A stretch of DNA of 20,162 nucleotides from Bacteroidales bacterium (GCA_016926235.1 JAFGOZ010000426.1:1-20162), one strand, 5' to 3'; numbered from the stretch's first letter, positions 8,162 to 16,583 are shown. The notes: a model not told the origin generated them from the letters alone. Numbers and translations are program-made.

Positions 8162-8193
8162 CAAACTATTATTGCATCGTACTAAGGAACAAT
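8162..8193 (-). promoter_or_regulatory. Possible promoter of the anchored-protein gene
   Basis: On the minus strand, ATTG (8190-8193) and TAGTTTG (8162-8168) are separated by 21 bp. This resembles the Bacteroidota -33/-7 pair, but the -7 box is one base short. It lies 33 bp before the ATG at 8128, which supports that start. Confidence 0.3.
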
Positions 8194-8415
8194 ACATAAA
8201 GAAATGTATATAAAAGTATAAAATAATTTGAAAGATTGAAAATGTAGGATGATAAATCAGTAGAAGGGGTAAATATTTTATTAATTATTAAAATGAAATC
8301 AAAGAAATAGGGGATAATATCATATTATATGTCTCAGGAATAAAATGATTAAAAACATGAAAAAGGTGAGGAATTTATCCAAATAAAACTTTTATAATAC
8401 AATTAAAATGAATAA

Positions 8416-8444
8416 ATTGCGGCGCGATTTTTGTATATATTTTG
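8416..8444 (+). promoter_or_regulatory. Possible promoter of the TPR protein gene
   Basis: ATTG (8416-8419) and TATTTTG (8438-8444) are 18 bp apart, a near match to the Bacteroidota -33/-7 elements. It would give a leader of about 110 nt containing a short ORF and the hairpin element. The rest of the gene-free stretch 8198-8415 is AT-rich, and I see no structure in it. Confidence 0.35.
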
Positions 8445-8461
8445 TATAAAAGGAGAATAAG

Positions 8462-8485
8462 ATGAAACGAAGCATGACTAAATAA
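8462..8485 (+). other. Upstream mini-ORF, 7 codons
   Basis: ATG-AAA-CGA-AGC-ATG-ACT-AAA-TAA encodes MKRSMTK. It is preceded by AGGAG at 8451-8455 with 6-nt spacing, a good Shine-Dalgarno site and rare in this group. The peptide resembles the first residues of the main ORF 78 bp on (MKRTMIT). It may be a translated leader peptide or a relic of a duplicated gene start. Confidence 0.3.
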
Positions 8486-8526
8486 TTATTGTTATTTGTT
8501 TCTTCATAATTATTTGTTCATGTGTA

Positions 8527-8568
8527 GTTCCATCCGATCATTTAAAATTAAAAGATAAACGGATGAAA
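8527..8568 (+). promoter_or_regulatory. Start-codon hairpin leader element, copy B
   Basis: GTTCCATC, an A-rich stretch, then ATGAAA, matching copies at 47-87, 19975-20015 (minus) and 20078-20118 (minus). CATCCG (8531-8536) can pair with CGGATG (8560-8565), which contains the start codon of the TPR gene. In the terminal copies the pair is CATCTG with CAGATG, a compensatory change. The A-rich loop is where a Bacteroidota ribosome-binding region is expected. Confidence 0.6.
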
Positions 8569-9897
8569 AGAACGATGATTACAGCAGTTTTGGTATGTGT
8601 AATTGCCCAGGCATATGCACAGATTACTCCTCCACACCAGGATCCAAAATATGGCCCTGACAGTGCTTCTCGTGTTGAATGTGCAGGAAACCTTTCTACA
8701 GTGGATGGATTTATGAAGATTGATTTGATTGACAGGTCAGTTGACGCATGGAAAGAAGCTTTTAGCAATTGTCCGGAGGCAAGCTTGAACATCTACATTT
8801 ACGGTGTTAAAATAATGAAATACCTTATTGACAAAGAAACCGACAATGCAAAAAAAGAAGGTTTGATTGACACATTAATGCTTGTATATGACAACCGGAT
8901 AAAATATTTCGGTCAGGAGGGAATGGTTCTTGGACGCAAAGGAATTGACCTGGCAAAATACAGGTCGGCAGCACTTGTGGAAGCTTACGGATATCTGAAA
9001 AAATCTGCAGAAATTAGCAAAAAAGATGCAGAAGAAGTTACTATGTTAACCTTTATGAAGGCAGCTGCTATACTTTACAAAAATGAGAAGATTGATGCAG
9101 CAGAAGTGCTTAATGATTATGTTTTAATAGTCAACAATATTAGTGACGGCCTCAAAAATCCAAAATCAAAAGATAAAACACAAAAGATAATGGATAATGT
9201 TGATAATATTCTGGTTGAAAGCGGGGCCGCGGAATGTTCAAAAATAGTTGAGATATACACTCCAAAATATACCTCTACACCTAATGACATTAACCTGTTG
9301 AATACCGTAACCAACCTTTTGCAACAAATAAAATGTACCGATGAAAAACTTTATGCAGATGCTGCTGAAAGTCTTTATAGCTTAGATCCTTCTTCAAAAG
9401 CTGCATACAATTTGGCGAAATTATTTGTATCACGTGAAGATTATGAAAAAGCCGCCACGTATTACAAAGAAGCAATCGATCGTGAAGAAGATAATAGTGC
9501 AAAGGCTGATTATTACTATCAGCTTGGCGTTTTATCATGTACAAAACTTGGACAATATTCTCAGGCAAGGTCATATGCTTACGAAGCACTTAAATTAAAA
9601 GAAAACTGGGGAATGCCCTACCTCCTTATTGGAACTGCTTATGCAGCATCCAGTAATTCGTGCGGAGGAAATAAATTTGAAAAAGGTGCCGTTTTTTGGG
9701 CTGCAGTTGATAAATGCATGAAAGCGAAATCAGTTGACCCGAGTATAGAAGAAGAAGCCAATAAATATATTGCACAATACAGCCGATATTTTCCGGTTAA
9801 TGAAGATGCTTTCATGTATGGATTTTCCGATGGACAATCTTATACTGTAGGTTGCTGGATAAATGAAAGTACCGTAGTACGAACTATCAAACGGTAA
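8563..9897 (+). CDS. Secreted TPR protein
   Basis: A 444-residue exported protein. Residues 1-20 are a signal peptide (MKRTMITAVLVCVIAQAYAQ). The mature part is mainly helical, with degenerate repeats through the middle and clear tetratricopeptide repeats at about 285-365 (FVSREDYEKAATYYKEAID, then a YYQLGVL and QARSYAYEALKL pair). The C-terminal 80 residues hold several aromatic and glycine positions (GFSDGQSYTVGCWI) that recur, as I recall, in Bacteroidales proteins of this type. TPRs mediate protein binding, so a periplasmic or outer-membrane scaffold is likely; the partner is unknown. The ATG lies in the 3' arm of leader hairpin copy B, so initiation may be controlled by RNA structure. 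A good terminator follows. Confidence 0.85.
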   Translation: MKRTMITAVLVCVIAQAYAQITPPHQDPKYGPDSASRVECAGNLSTVDGFMKIDLIDRSVDAWKEAFSNCPEASLNIYIYGVKIMKYLIDKETDNAKKEGLIDTLMLVYDNRIKYFGQEGMVLGRKGIDLAKYRSAALVEAYGYLKKSAEISKKDAEEVTMLTFMKAAAILYKNEKIDAAEVLNDYVLIVNNISDGLKNPKSKDKTQKIMDNVDNILVESGAAECSKIVEIYTPKYTSTPNDINLLNTVTNLLQQIKCTDEKLYADAAESLYSLDPSSKAAYNLAKLFVSREDYEKAATYYKEAIDREEDNSAKADYYYQLGVLSCTKLGQYSQARSYAYEALKLKENWGMPYLLIGTAYAASSNSCGGNKFEKGAVFWAAVDKCMKAKSVDPSIEEEANKYIAQYSRYFPVNEDAFMYGFSDGQSYTVGCWINESTVVRTIKR

Positions 9898-9916
9898 ATT
9901 CCAGTTCCCAATATTA

Positions 9917-9938
9917 AAGGGGCTGCTATAAGCCCCTT
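9917..9938. terminator. Terminator after the TPR gene
   Basis: AAGGGGCT (9917-9924) pairs perfectly with AGCCCCTT (9931-9938) across a 6-nt loop, followed by a T-rich tract on the plus strand. It sits between the convergent TPR and CotH-like genes and can serve both. Confidence 0.85.
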
Positions 9939-9976
9939 CTTTTATGATTAATATTGAGTTCGATCTTCTATATAAC

Positions 9977-12946
9977 CTATGGATAGAATAAAGCCGAAAC
10001 ATTCAATGCTGTTCCTTCTTTTGTAACCCCATCTTCAATTAACCTTGATCCCTTCTCTACTATAGATGAATTTTGAACATTTTTCAACAAGACGTTATCA
10101 GTAATGATAGTAGCCATTCCTTTATACTCCGATTTTTTATTAAAAATAGCATAACCAAATACTGATGATTCATACATCGAATTCTTTATCTCAATATGGG
10201 AATTGTCTTTCGAAGCAACTGCAATATTTGCATTATATATAAAAACATCGCTAACATTAAGAGTAGATTTCTCTCCGCCACTTATACCTTTATCTCCAAC
10301 TTCTTTCATCAGACAATTACTGATATCTATCTCGCTGGTTGAAATATCAATAGCATCATTTGCTATCCTCTTAAAATATGATTGTTGAACATTGCCGGTA
10401 GAAAAGTCTGAATCAAAGGCATCACCAAATATATTATTAAAATAACACTTGGACATGGTAAAATCAGAACGTACTATATTCAATGCATCTTCACTTTTGT
10501 TATTCGTAAAAACAACATTCGATATATCAACATCAGATTCATAAAATGTTACTGCTCCTGTTAAACTCCACCCCTTATAATCAAGCACACACAACCCATC
10601 AAATATTACATTTGATAATGTTGACCTTCCATCTGCTTGTAAAACAATAAAGCCCTTGGAAAATGTATCACCTGATCTTATTAAAATCTTCTTTTCTGAT
10701 GAACCTGTTGCTAAAACCGGGGAAAATGAAAGCAGGAATGAGCCATTTAAAAAGTTAAGATCTGCTCCCTTTTCAATTTCCAAATAATATCCTTCAGGAA
10801 TTATCAATGGTTCTTTAAATGTATAGTGTCCTTCATGAATAATCACTTTTTTCCCCTCTAAAAACCTGACAAAATTTGAGTCAATTGTTTTAGAAAGCAA
10901 TTCAATACGTGGTGAAATACTTTCGGGATACTTCCATCTAAAAGGTTTTAATTTAAAAGTATCAGGTACAGCATTTGTTTTGTATAGTAATGATTTAGTT
11001 CCCTTTGGCACAAATATATCCCTTTTGTTATAATCCGAATTAATTGAACCGATCTTAATCTTATCTCTAAAATAGGTCTTACTTTTATCTTTATTCTCAT
11101 ATCCAATAATAAAAATATCAGATGAAAAATCATTCACAACTTTAATCTCGTAACCCACGCTATCTTTGTTTTGACAATAACTACTTATATAATAAGGAGG
11201 GATCTCCGGTGATTTTATCAATTGGAAAATTTGCTTTTCTTCCTCAAATATAACATTAGGAGGCGATAACAAATCCAAGCCACTTTCATTTTTCAGTTCG
11301 ATTGCATTACGGATTGCCTCAGCATTTCTCTTAAGATATAGTGTATCATATTGATATAAAAACTCTTCCTGAAGAAGCTTTTCATACAAATCAAGTTCAG
11401 CAGTCAACGAACCTAAAAACTCATTCATATAATCTTCTGAAGAATATTTTTTAAGATAATAATAATATTTATCCCTAAACTGAGGATCAAGGAAGTATTG
11501 ATAATATAAACTGGAATATTGGTTTTTTAAAACCAAAGCAGAATCAAAATCACCAAATATTGGCCTTTTTACCCAATCATATTCCCCCTCATTAGTATAA
11601 CAATCAAATGCAATTGGTTCCAATGAACATAAAACCGGATTGTAGTAAAATCTTTGATTATGCCAACTAATTGCATGGTACCCTTTTGTAACATTTAACA
11701 ATGCAATGTATCTTGCAAGATTATCAATATTAAATAAATCGGGTATTGTACCTTCCCAATTTTTATAAATAAACATAAGGTTCTGGGCATTTTGATATTC
11801 ACTTAATAGTTGGGGTGAGTTTACTGTTCTATTGGGCTTAAAAGGTGCTATTAAACAATCCTCAAATGTTGGTATATTGTAGTTGACACCAGATTGTATT
11901 TTTAATTTATTCCACAGCCAAAATCTGTCTTCAACAAACTTAAGAATGGGTCCTTCCCTTCTTTTATTGTATTCTACAAGGTATTTATCAAAATGTTCTT
12001 CATAAGCATATAGACCCATATCTGCACCATTTACTTGAACATTTACGAAGCCATATCTTGTTGTAAGGACATCTTCTTTACTAAAAAGCCTATGAGCAAC
12101 CCATTCGTCCATAAAAGATCTTGATGCAGGTGTTTGAAGAGAGAATGTCTTCATCCCTTTCCATGAATAATCTGATTTCAATTTAATGCGATACGACCAT
12201 TTATCTCCATTTAAGTGATCCAGCCAATCACCTTTTAATCTTAATTTTCCTTTTAAAGTATCCCCTTTATAAATCATTTTCATTTTCACATAATCTGCAT
12301 CTTTCGATTCCAATACTCCTTTTTCAAAAGCTTCAATTCTTTTTTCTTCCAATATCTTCCATGCATTTGTGTCTATAATAATTTTCACTAACATATCAGG
12401 TTCAATTATCTTTATCACAGGTGGGTATCTTATTATACATAGATCGTCAATGTAAATATCTTTACCAATTGAATTCCATGCATAAATTCTTAACTTATTA
12501 TCTTTAAGATTTCCTGGAGCTAAAATTTTGTAGCTGATTCTTTTCCATCCATTATCATTCTCCTCAACAACCTCATTTACTGAAATATAATAAAACCTCG
12601 TATTATCAGTAAATACTAACATAGGAGTGACGCCATAAAACCAAAAATCAACATAAATCCGTTCGTTCTTTTTTACACTATCTATGTCTATTTTAAAACC
12701 ATATGGCATTGACTTTGTGAGTTTTACAGAATATTTCCCTGTATAGGCAAATGAATCAGAACGATTAACAGATTTATCGAATTGAATATCCCCCTTATCA
12801 GATAATATATATACCCCATCCTCTGATAGTTTTTCATTACTGCATGTAATTGTATCTATATCTTCAGGAATAATGCTGATATTATTTGTCTTTTTACATC
12901 CTAAAATAGTTATTAATGCCAATACAAATACAATACTTTTATGCAT
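9977..12946 (-). CDS. CotH-like kinase lipoprotein with beta-helix
   Basis: A 989-residue lipoprotein with lipobox ILGC and lipidated Cys17. Residues 45-175 look like a beta-sandwich, carbohydrate-binding-like domain (GKYSVKL, ending in DIYIDDLCIIRY). Residues 185-580 match the CotH family: KGKLRLKGDWLDH (232-244), RIKLKSDYSWKGMKTFSLQ, then YAYEEHF and a following EGPILKF. WHNQRFYYNPV (428-438) with SLEPIAFD (441-448) corresponds to the CotH catalytic and metal-binding end. CotH proteins are atypical secreted protein kinases; Bacillus CotH phosphorylates spore-coat proteins. Residues 715-955 form a right-handed beta-helix of short repeats (SDVDISNVVFTNN and similar), as in polysaccharide-binding or lyase proteins. 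It is probably cell-surface or periplasmic. The VTC and DUF4956 genes that often go with CotH are absent; the next gene upstream is the PhoB-like regulator. The activity is not proven. Confidence 0.82.
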   Translation of the reverse strand: MHKSIVFVLALITILGCKKTNNISIIPEDIDTITCSNEKLSEDGVYILSDKGDIQFDKSVNRSDSFAYTGKYSVKLTKSMPYGFKIDIDSVKKNERIYVDFWFYGVTPMLVFTDNTRFYYISVNEVVEENDNGWKRISYKILAPGNLKDNKLRIYAWNSIGKDIYIDDLCIIRYPPVIKIIEPDMLVKIIIDTNAWKILEEKRIEAFEKGVLESKDADYVKMKMIYKGDTLKGKLRLKGDWLDHLNGDKWSYRIKLKSDYSWKGMKTFSLQTPASRSFMDEWVAHRLFSKEDVLTTRYGFVNVQVNGADMGLYAYEEHFDKYLVEYNKRREGPILKFVEDRFWLWNKLKIQSGVNYNIPTFEDCLIAPFKPNRTVNSPQLLSEYQNAQNLMFIYKNWEGTIPDLFNIDNLARYIALLNVTKGYHAISWHNQRFYYNPVLCSLEPIAFDCYTNEGEYDWVKRPIFGDFDSALVLKNQYSSLYYQYFLDPQFRDKYYYYLKKYSSEDYMNEFLGSLTAELDLYEKLLQEEFLYQYDTLYLKRNAEAIRNAIELKNESGLDLLSPPNVIFEEEKQIFQLIKSPEIPPYYISSYCQNKDSVGYEIKVVNDFSSDIFIIGYENKDKSKTYFRDKIKIGSINSDYNKRDIFVPKGTKSLLYKTNAVPDTFKLKPFRWKYPESISPRIELLSKTIDSNFVRFLEGKKVIIHEGHYTFKEPLIIPEGYYLEIEKGADLNFLNGSFLLSFSPVLATGSSEKKILIRSGDTFSKGFIVLQADGRSTLSNVIFDGLCVLDYKGWSLTGAVTFYESDVDISNVVFTNNKSEDALNIVRSDFTMSKCYFNNIFGDAFDSDFSTGNVQQSYFKRIANDAIDISTSEIDISNCLMKEVGDKGISGGEKSTLNVSDVFIYNANIAVASKDNSHIEIKNSMYESSVFGYAIFNKKSEYKGMATIITDNVLLKNVQNSSIVEKGSRLIEDGVTKEGTALNVSALFYP

Positions 12947-13154
12947 ATAATATAATTTTAATGGATAAAAATAGTAAAAAAAGTGTTTGTTAAAATTTTG
13001 TGGATTAATTAAAGTCTCGAATCGGGTTTATATTGTGTATTTGTTTCTCAACAACATCAGGCAGAATAAAACAAATGCATTTTATCTACTGAGTTCTGTG
13101 CTATTTCTATATTTCAATTACCAGGCACTTTTAGGCCATAGATTTATGTAATAA

Positions 13155-13850
13155 TCACTCAAACTTATACCCTACCCCTTTAATTGTTTTTATAGTATCC
13201 ATTCCTACTTTTTCCCGTATTTTTCGAATATATACATCCAATGTCCGATCGCCTACGTACACATCATTTCCCCATATTTTATCAAAGATTTCATCACGGG
13301 TAAAAACCTTTGATGGCTTTGAGGCCAGTAATGCCAGGATTTGAAATTCTTTTTTAGGCAGAGTAATTTCTACTCCATTATTCATTACAATAAAACGCTC
13401 CTTGTCAATTATTATACTTCCCATATCCATTACAGGCTTGTTGCTATCCGATAGCGGAGACGCATTCATCTCATAACGCTTAAGCAAAGCCTTTAATCTG
13501 CTTACTAAAACTTTAGGTTTTATTGGTTTTGTCATATAGTCGTCACCACCGGCATTAAATCCGGCAATTTGGGAATAATCCTCAGCACGGGCAGTCAAAA
13601 ATGCTATCAGGGTATTACGCAGGCCAGGAATCTCCCTTATGCGCTCACAGGTTTCAATACCATCGACCTCGGGCATCATTACATCGAGAAGGATGATATG
13701 TGGAAGAAACTCTTTTGCGGTTTCAATTGCTTCTTTGCCATCAAATGCTGTTTTTACTATAAAACCTTCACGTTTCAGGTTGTACTCCAGAAATTCCACT
13801 ATATCTTCTTCATCATCAACAACCAGCACTTTATATCTTTGCAGATTCAT
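13155..13850 (-). CDS. PhoB-like OmpR-family response regulator
   Basis: A 231-residue two-component regulator. The receiver domain (1-125) has the acidic pair Asp12-Asp13, phosphoacceptor Asp56 in LLDVMMP, Thr86 and Lys108. A winged-helix OmpR/PhoB domain follows (about 143-231), with RTLDVYIRKIREKVG and the closing IKGVGYKFE wing. It is divergent from a PiT phosphate transporter 185 bp away, which suggests phosphate control, but no histidine kinase gene is in the window. The CotH-like lipoprotein gene follows on the same strand 208 bp downstream and could belong to its regulon. PhoB, PhoP and CpxR-type regulators share this architecture, so the exact subfamily is not settled. Confidence 0.92.
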   Translation of the reverse strand: MNLQRYKVLVVDDEEDIVEFLEYNLKREGFIVKTAFDGKEAIETAKEFLPHIILLDVMMPEVDGIETCERIREIPGLRNTLIAFLTARAEDYSQIAGFNAGGDDYMTKPIKPKVLVSRLKALLKRYEMNASPLSDSNKPVMDMGSIIIDKERFIVMNNGVEITLPKKEFQILALLASKPSKVFTRDEIFDKIWGNDVYVGDRTLDVYIRKIREKVGMDTIKTIKGVGYKFE

Positions 13851-14035
13851 TTTTTTCAGTTTATTTTACGTTGCAAATTACTGGATATAAAATTAATAGG
13901 TGTTAAATTAGTCTTTAATTTGAATATAAAATTTCAGTTGAAATTCATATTAATTTAACGTACATTTAATATTGTACAAACATGAAATATTTCAGCAAAT
14001 GTAACTTTACATTCCGTAACATATAATTAAATACT
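13851..14035. promoter_or_regulatory. Divergent control region rich in palindromes
   Basis: This 185-bp spacer between the response-regulator and phosphate-transporter genes holds several exact inverted repeats. They are AATTTCA-GT-TGAAATT (13930-13945), GTACA-N8-TGTAC (13960-13977), TGAAATATTTCA (13983-13994) and AATGTAA-CT-TTACATT (13998-14013). Two 11-bp units (13903-13913 and 13914-13924) are similar at 7 positions, a spacing like that of Pho boxes. TAATATTG (13967-13974) is a near match to a -7 box for the transporter. The regulator probably binds here. Confidence 0.55.
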
Positions 14036-16282
14036 ATGGATATAACATATGTATATATAGCAATTGTCGGGATTTTATTCTTGTTAGCTATCTCAGACCT
14101 CGTAGTAGGTGTTAGCAATGATGCTGTAAATTTCTTAAATTCTGCTATTGGTTCAAAAGCAGCACCATTATTTGTAATCATTATTATTGCCGGATTAGGT
14201 ATTTTAATTGGTACTACTTTCTCAAGCGGTATGATGGAAGTTGCAAGAAAAGGAATTTTTCATCCTGAAAAATTTAATTTCTCAGAAATCATGGTCATTT
14301 TTCTGGCAGTTATGATGACAGACATTCTGCTATTGGACTTCTTTAACACATTAGGCTTACCCACTTCGACAACTGTATCCATTGTATTTGAATTATTAGG
14401 TGCTGCTGTTGCCGTGGCCATTCTTAAGGTTAAAGCTTTACACCTTCCTATGACAGAAGTTTCCAGTTTTATAAACTCTGCAAAAGCATTGGAGATTATC
14501 GGCGGAATACTGCTTTCCATTATCATATCATTTACAGTCGGGGCTATAGTGCAATATTTTGCGCGGGTATTATTCTCCTTTAACCTGTCAAAATCCTATA
14601 AGTATTTTGGGGCAATCTGGGGCGGTATTGCAATATCTGCTATTACTTACTTTATGCTGATAAAAGGAGCCAAAGGTTCCTCATTCCTTTCAGATAACAA
14701 TATTAATTGGATAATGGAACACTCTGCTGAAATTTTAATATTTTCAAGTGTTGGGTTTACTATCTTATTACAAATTCTCCATTGGATTTTCCGGATTAAT
14801 ATTTTTAAGGTAATTGTACTTTTAGGCACCTTTGGTTTGGCCATGGCCTTTGCCGGAAACGACCTGGTAAATTTTATTGGTGTGCCTCTTGCAGGCTTTC
14901 AATCTTTTAAAGACTTTCAAGCCTCCGGGATAACTGATCCGGGACAATTTTCTATGGAGTCGCTGGCTGCAAAAGTTCAAACACCAACTGCATTTTTACT
15001 TATAGCCGGTATTATTATGGTCATTACACTATGGCTATCGAAAAAAGCCCGTTCGGTAACAAAAACAGAAGTTAACCTGGGAAGACAGGATGAAGGCAGC
15101 GAGCGATTTGGTTCTACCCTTATGGCACGTACAGTTGTCAGGGTAATTGTAGGGTTCTCCGATGCCGTCTCATCCATTACGCCTGCTCCGGTTAAAAAAT
15201 GGATAAATACACGGTTTGACCGCAAGCCTTATAAAAAGCAAAAAAAGAAGGAGGGTGTTTCATTTGATCTTGTAAGGGCATCTGTTAATCTTGTGGTTGC
15301 CAGTGTACTTATTGCCATTGCTACTTCAAGAAAACTCCCATTATCAACAACCTATGTGACTTTCATGGTGGCTATGGGAAGTTCATTATCTGACCGGGCA
15401 TGGAACCGAGACAGTGCAGTATTCAGGGTAACAGGTGTATTTACAGTAATTGGAGGATGGTTTATTACAGCCTTTGTAGCATTTACTATTGCCGCGTTGA
15501 TAGCTATATTTATATCATGGGCAAGTGTTTGGGGAATTGGTATTTTAATCCTCCTGTCTATCTTCCTCCTTACACGTACTCATATTTTGCATCGTAAAAG
15601 AGCGAAGGCGGAAGAAGAAGAGGAAGCAGTGCAGGATGAAACTGCAGGTATGACTGCTATTCAACGTTGCCAATTCAATTTAAACAATTCAATTGACATT
15701 ATTACAGATAACTATACTAGCACTATTTCAGGATTATTAAAGGAAAAAAGGAAAAAACTGAAAAAATGCCATCAGTCAACCCGGGAGCTTAATAAACAAA
15801 TAAAAGGATATAAAAAGGATGTATATGGCACCATTAAACAGCTTGAAGGCGAAATGGTAGATACAGGAGCTTACTACGTTCAAGTGGTCGATTCATTAAA
15901 AGAAACCGTGGAATCATTACTGCATATCACAAAACCCGTTTTTGATTATGTGGATAATAAACACCAGCCATTACTTGATCACCAGGTTAAAGAGCTTACA
16001 AAACTAAATGAAATGATGAAAGGACTTTTTAATATTGGAAAAGAGATCATTACATTAAAAAATTTCAAAAAACTGGATAGACTGAGAGAAAACAGGAAAG
16101 AAATAACATCATATATTAAGATCCTGAAGAAGCACCAGATTAAACTACTACAGGAAGAAAAAATCAGTACCCGGAATACTATTTTGTATCTTGAATTACT
16201 GAATGAAACGAAAATCCTGGCCAACCATATAGAAAATGTATTTGAGAACCAGCAGGAGTTTGAAACATTTGAGGCACGCTAA
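14036..16282 (+). CDS. PiT phosphate transporter with PhoU-like domain
   Basis: A 748-residue inner-membrane permease of the inorganic phosphate (PiT/Pho-4) family, which takes up phosphate with H+ or Na+. The two inverted family signatures are visible: GVSNDAVNFLNSAIGSK (25-41) and FAGNDLVNFIGVPLAG near residue 270-287. About ten to twelve membrane segments end near residue 515. A charged linker (EEEEEA) leads to a helical cytoplasmic domain (about 535-748) of DUF47/PhoU type, rich in long charged helices. Stand-alone PiT proteins are about 420-500 residues. In many bacteria a separate DUF47 protein sits next to the permease, so this is a fused permease-regulator. The divergent PhoB-like gene suggests control by phosphate supply. 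A terminator follows. Confidence 0.92.
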   Translation: MDITYVYIAIVGILFLLAISDLVVGVSNDAVNFLNSAIGSKAAPLFVIIIIAGLGILIGTTFSSGMMEVARKGIFHPEKFNFSEIMVIFLAVMMTDILLLDFFNTLGLPTSTTVSIVFELLGAAVAVAILKVKALHLPMTEVSSFINSAKALEIIGGILLSIIISFTVGAIVQYFARVLFSFNLSKSYKYFGAIWGGIAISAITYFMLIKGAKGSSFLSDNNINWIMEHSAEILIFSSVGFTILLQILHWIFRINIFKVIVLLGTFGLAMAFAGNDLVNFIGVPLAGFQSFKDFQASGITDPGQFSMESLAAKVQTPTAFLLIAGIIMVITLWLSKKARSVTKTEVNLGRQDEGSERFGSTLMARTVVRVIVGFSDAVSSITPAPVKKWINTRFDRKPYKKQKKKEGVSFDLVRASVNLVVASVLIAIATSRKLPLSTTYVTFMVAMGSSLSDRAWNRDSAVFRVTGVFTVIGGWFITAFVAFTIAALIAIFISWASVWGIGILILLSIFLLTRTHILHRKRAKAEEEEEAVQDETAGMTAIQRCQFNLNNSIDIITDNYTSTISGLLKEKRKKLKKCHQSTRELNKQIKGYKKDVYGTIKQLEGEMVDTGAYYVQVVDSLKETVESLLHITKPVFDYVDNKHQPLLDHQVKELTKLNEMMKGLFNIGKEIITLKNFKKLDRLRENRKEITSYIKILKKHQIKLLQEEKISTRNTILYLELLNETKILANHIENVFENQQEFETFEAR

Positions 16283-16315
16283 CATTTGTAGTAATAATAC
16301 AATCGTTAAAAAAGT

Positions 16316-16345
16316 AGCAGGGGAATGATAAATTGCTCCCCTGCT
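16316..16345 (+). terminator. Terminator after the phosphate transporter gene
   Basis: AGCAGGGGA (16316-16324) pairs perfectly with TCCCCTGCT (16337-16345), with a 12-nt loop and a T-containing tail. It lies 34 bp after the transporter stop codon. Confidence 0.85.
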
Positions 16346-16376
16346 GCCTTTTGTTAAGCTCCTTAAAATAAAATCA

Positions 16377-16583
16377 CTATTTCAACTGGTACTCCATCCA
16401 AATGTTAAGTTCTTTGGAAAACTCTTGCTCCACTAATTTCAAAAAAAACATCCGCTTTGGAGGAGTATTTAATGCGTAGTTTTAGTATCTCTCTATTATT
16501 TGATTAAATTTCTCCCGGCCCATTCTCACCCTAAAATAAATGCACATGATGTATTCAGCAAATGCTTCATTCAACCAACCCAT
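16377..16583 (-). pseudogene. Remnant of a metallopeptidase-like gene
   Basis: A 69-codon minus-strand frame, interrupted by one in-frame TAA, reads like protein: GWLNEAFAEYIMCIYFRVRMGREKFNQIIERY, stop, then NTPPKRMFFLKLVEQEFSKELNIWMEYQLK and a stop (given here in parts: WLNEAFAEY opens it, EKFNQIIERY precedes the internal stop). WLNEAFAEY resembles the WLNEGFA(E)Y block of M1-type (gluzincin) peptidases, where the Glu binds zinc. The HExxH block that should precede it is not found in any frame upstream, though a one-base shift would add a short IFVERPYG. It appears to be a decayed 3' end. It could also be a chance frame. Confidence 0.35.

Noticed and set aside
8129..8197. Longer N-terminus of the anchored unknown protein from the ATG at 8197
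   Set aside because: It places polar residues and a promoter-like sequence inside the coding region; the start at 8128 leads straight into the membrane anchor.
9290..9589. Minus-strand frame of 99 codons inside the TPR gene
   Set aside because: It is a shadow of the TPR coding region with no recognisable domain and no leader.
13569..13958. Plus-strand frame of 129 codons opposite the response regulator
   Set aside because: It runs antisense to a clear response-regulator gene, has low-complexity composition and no family features.
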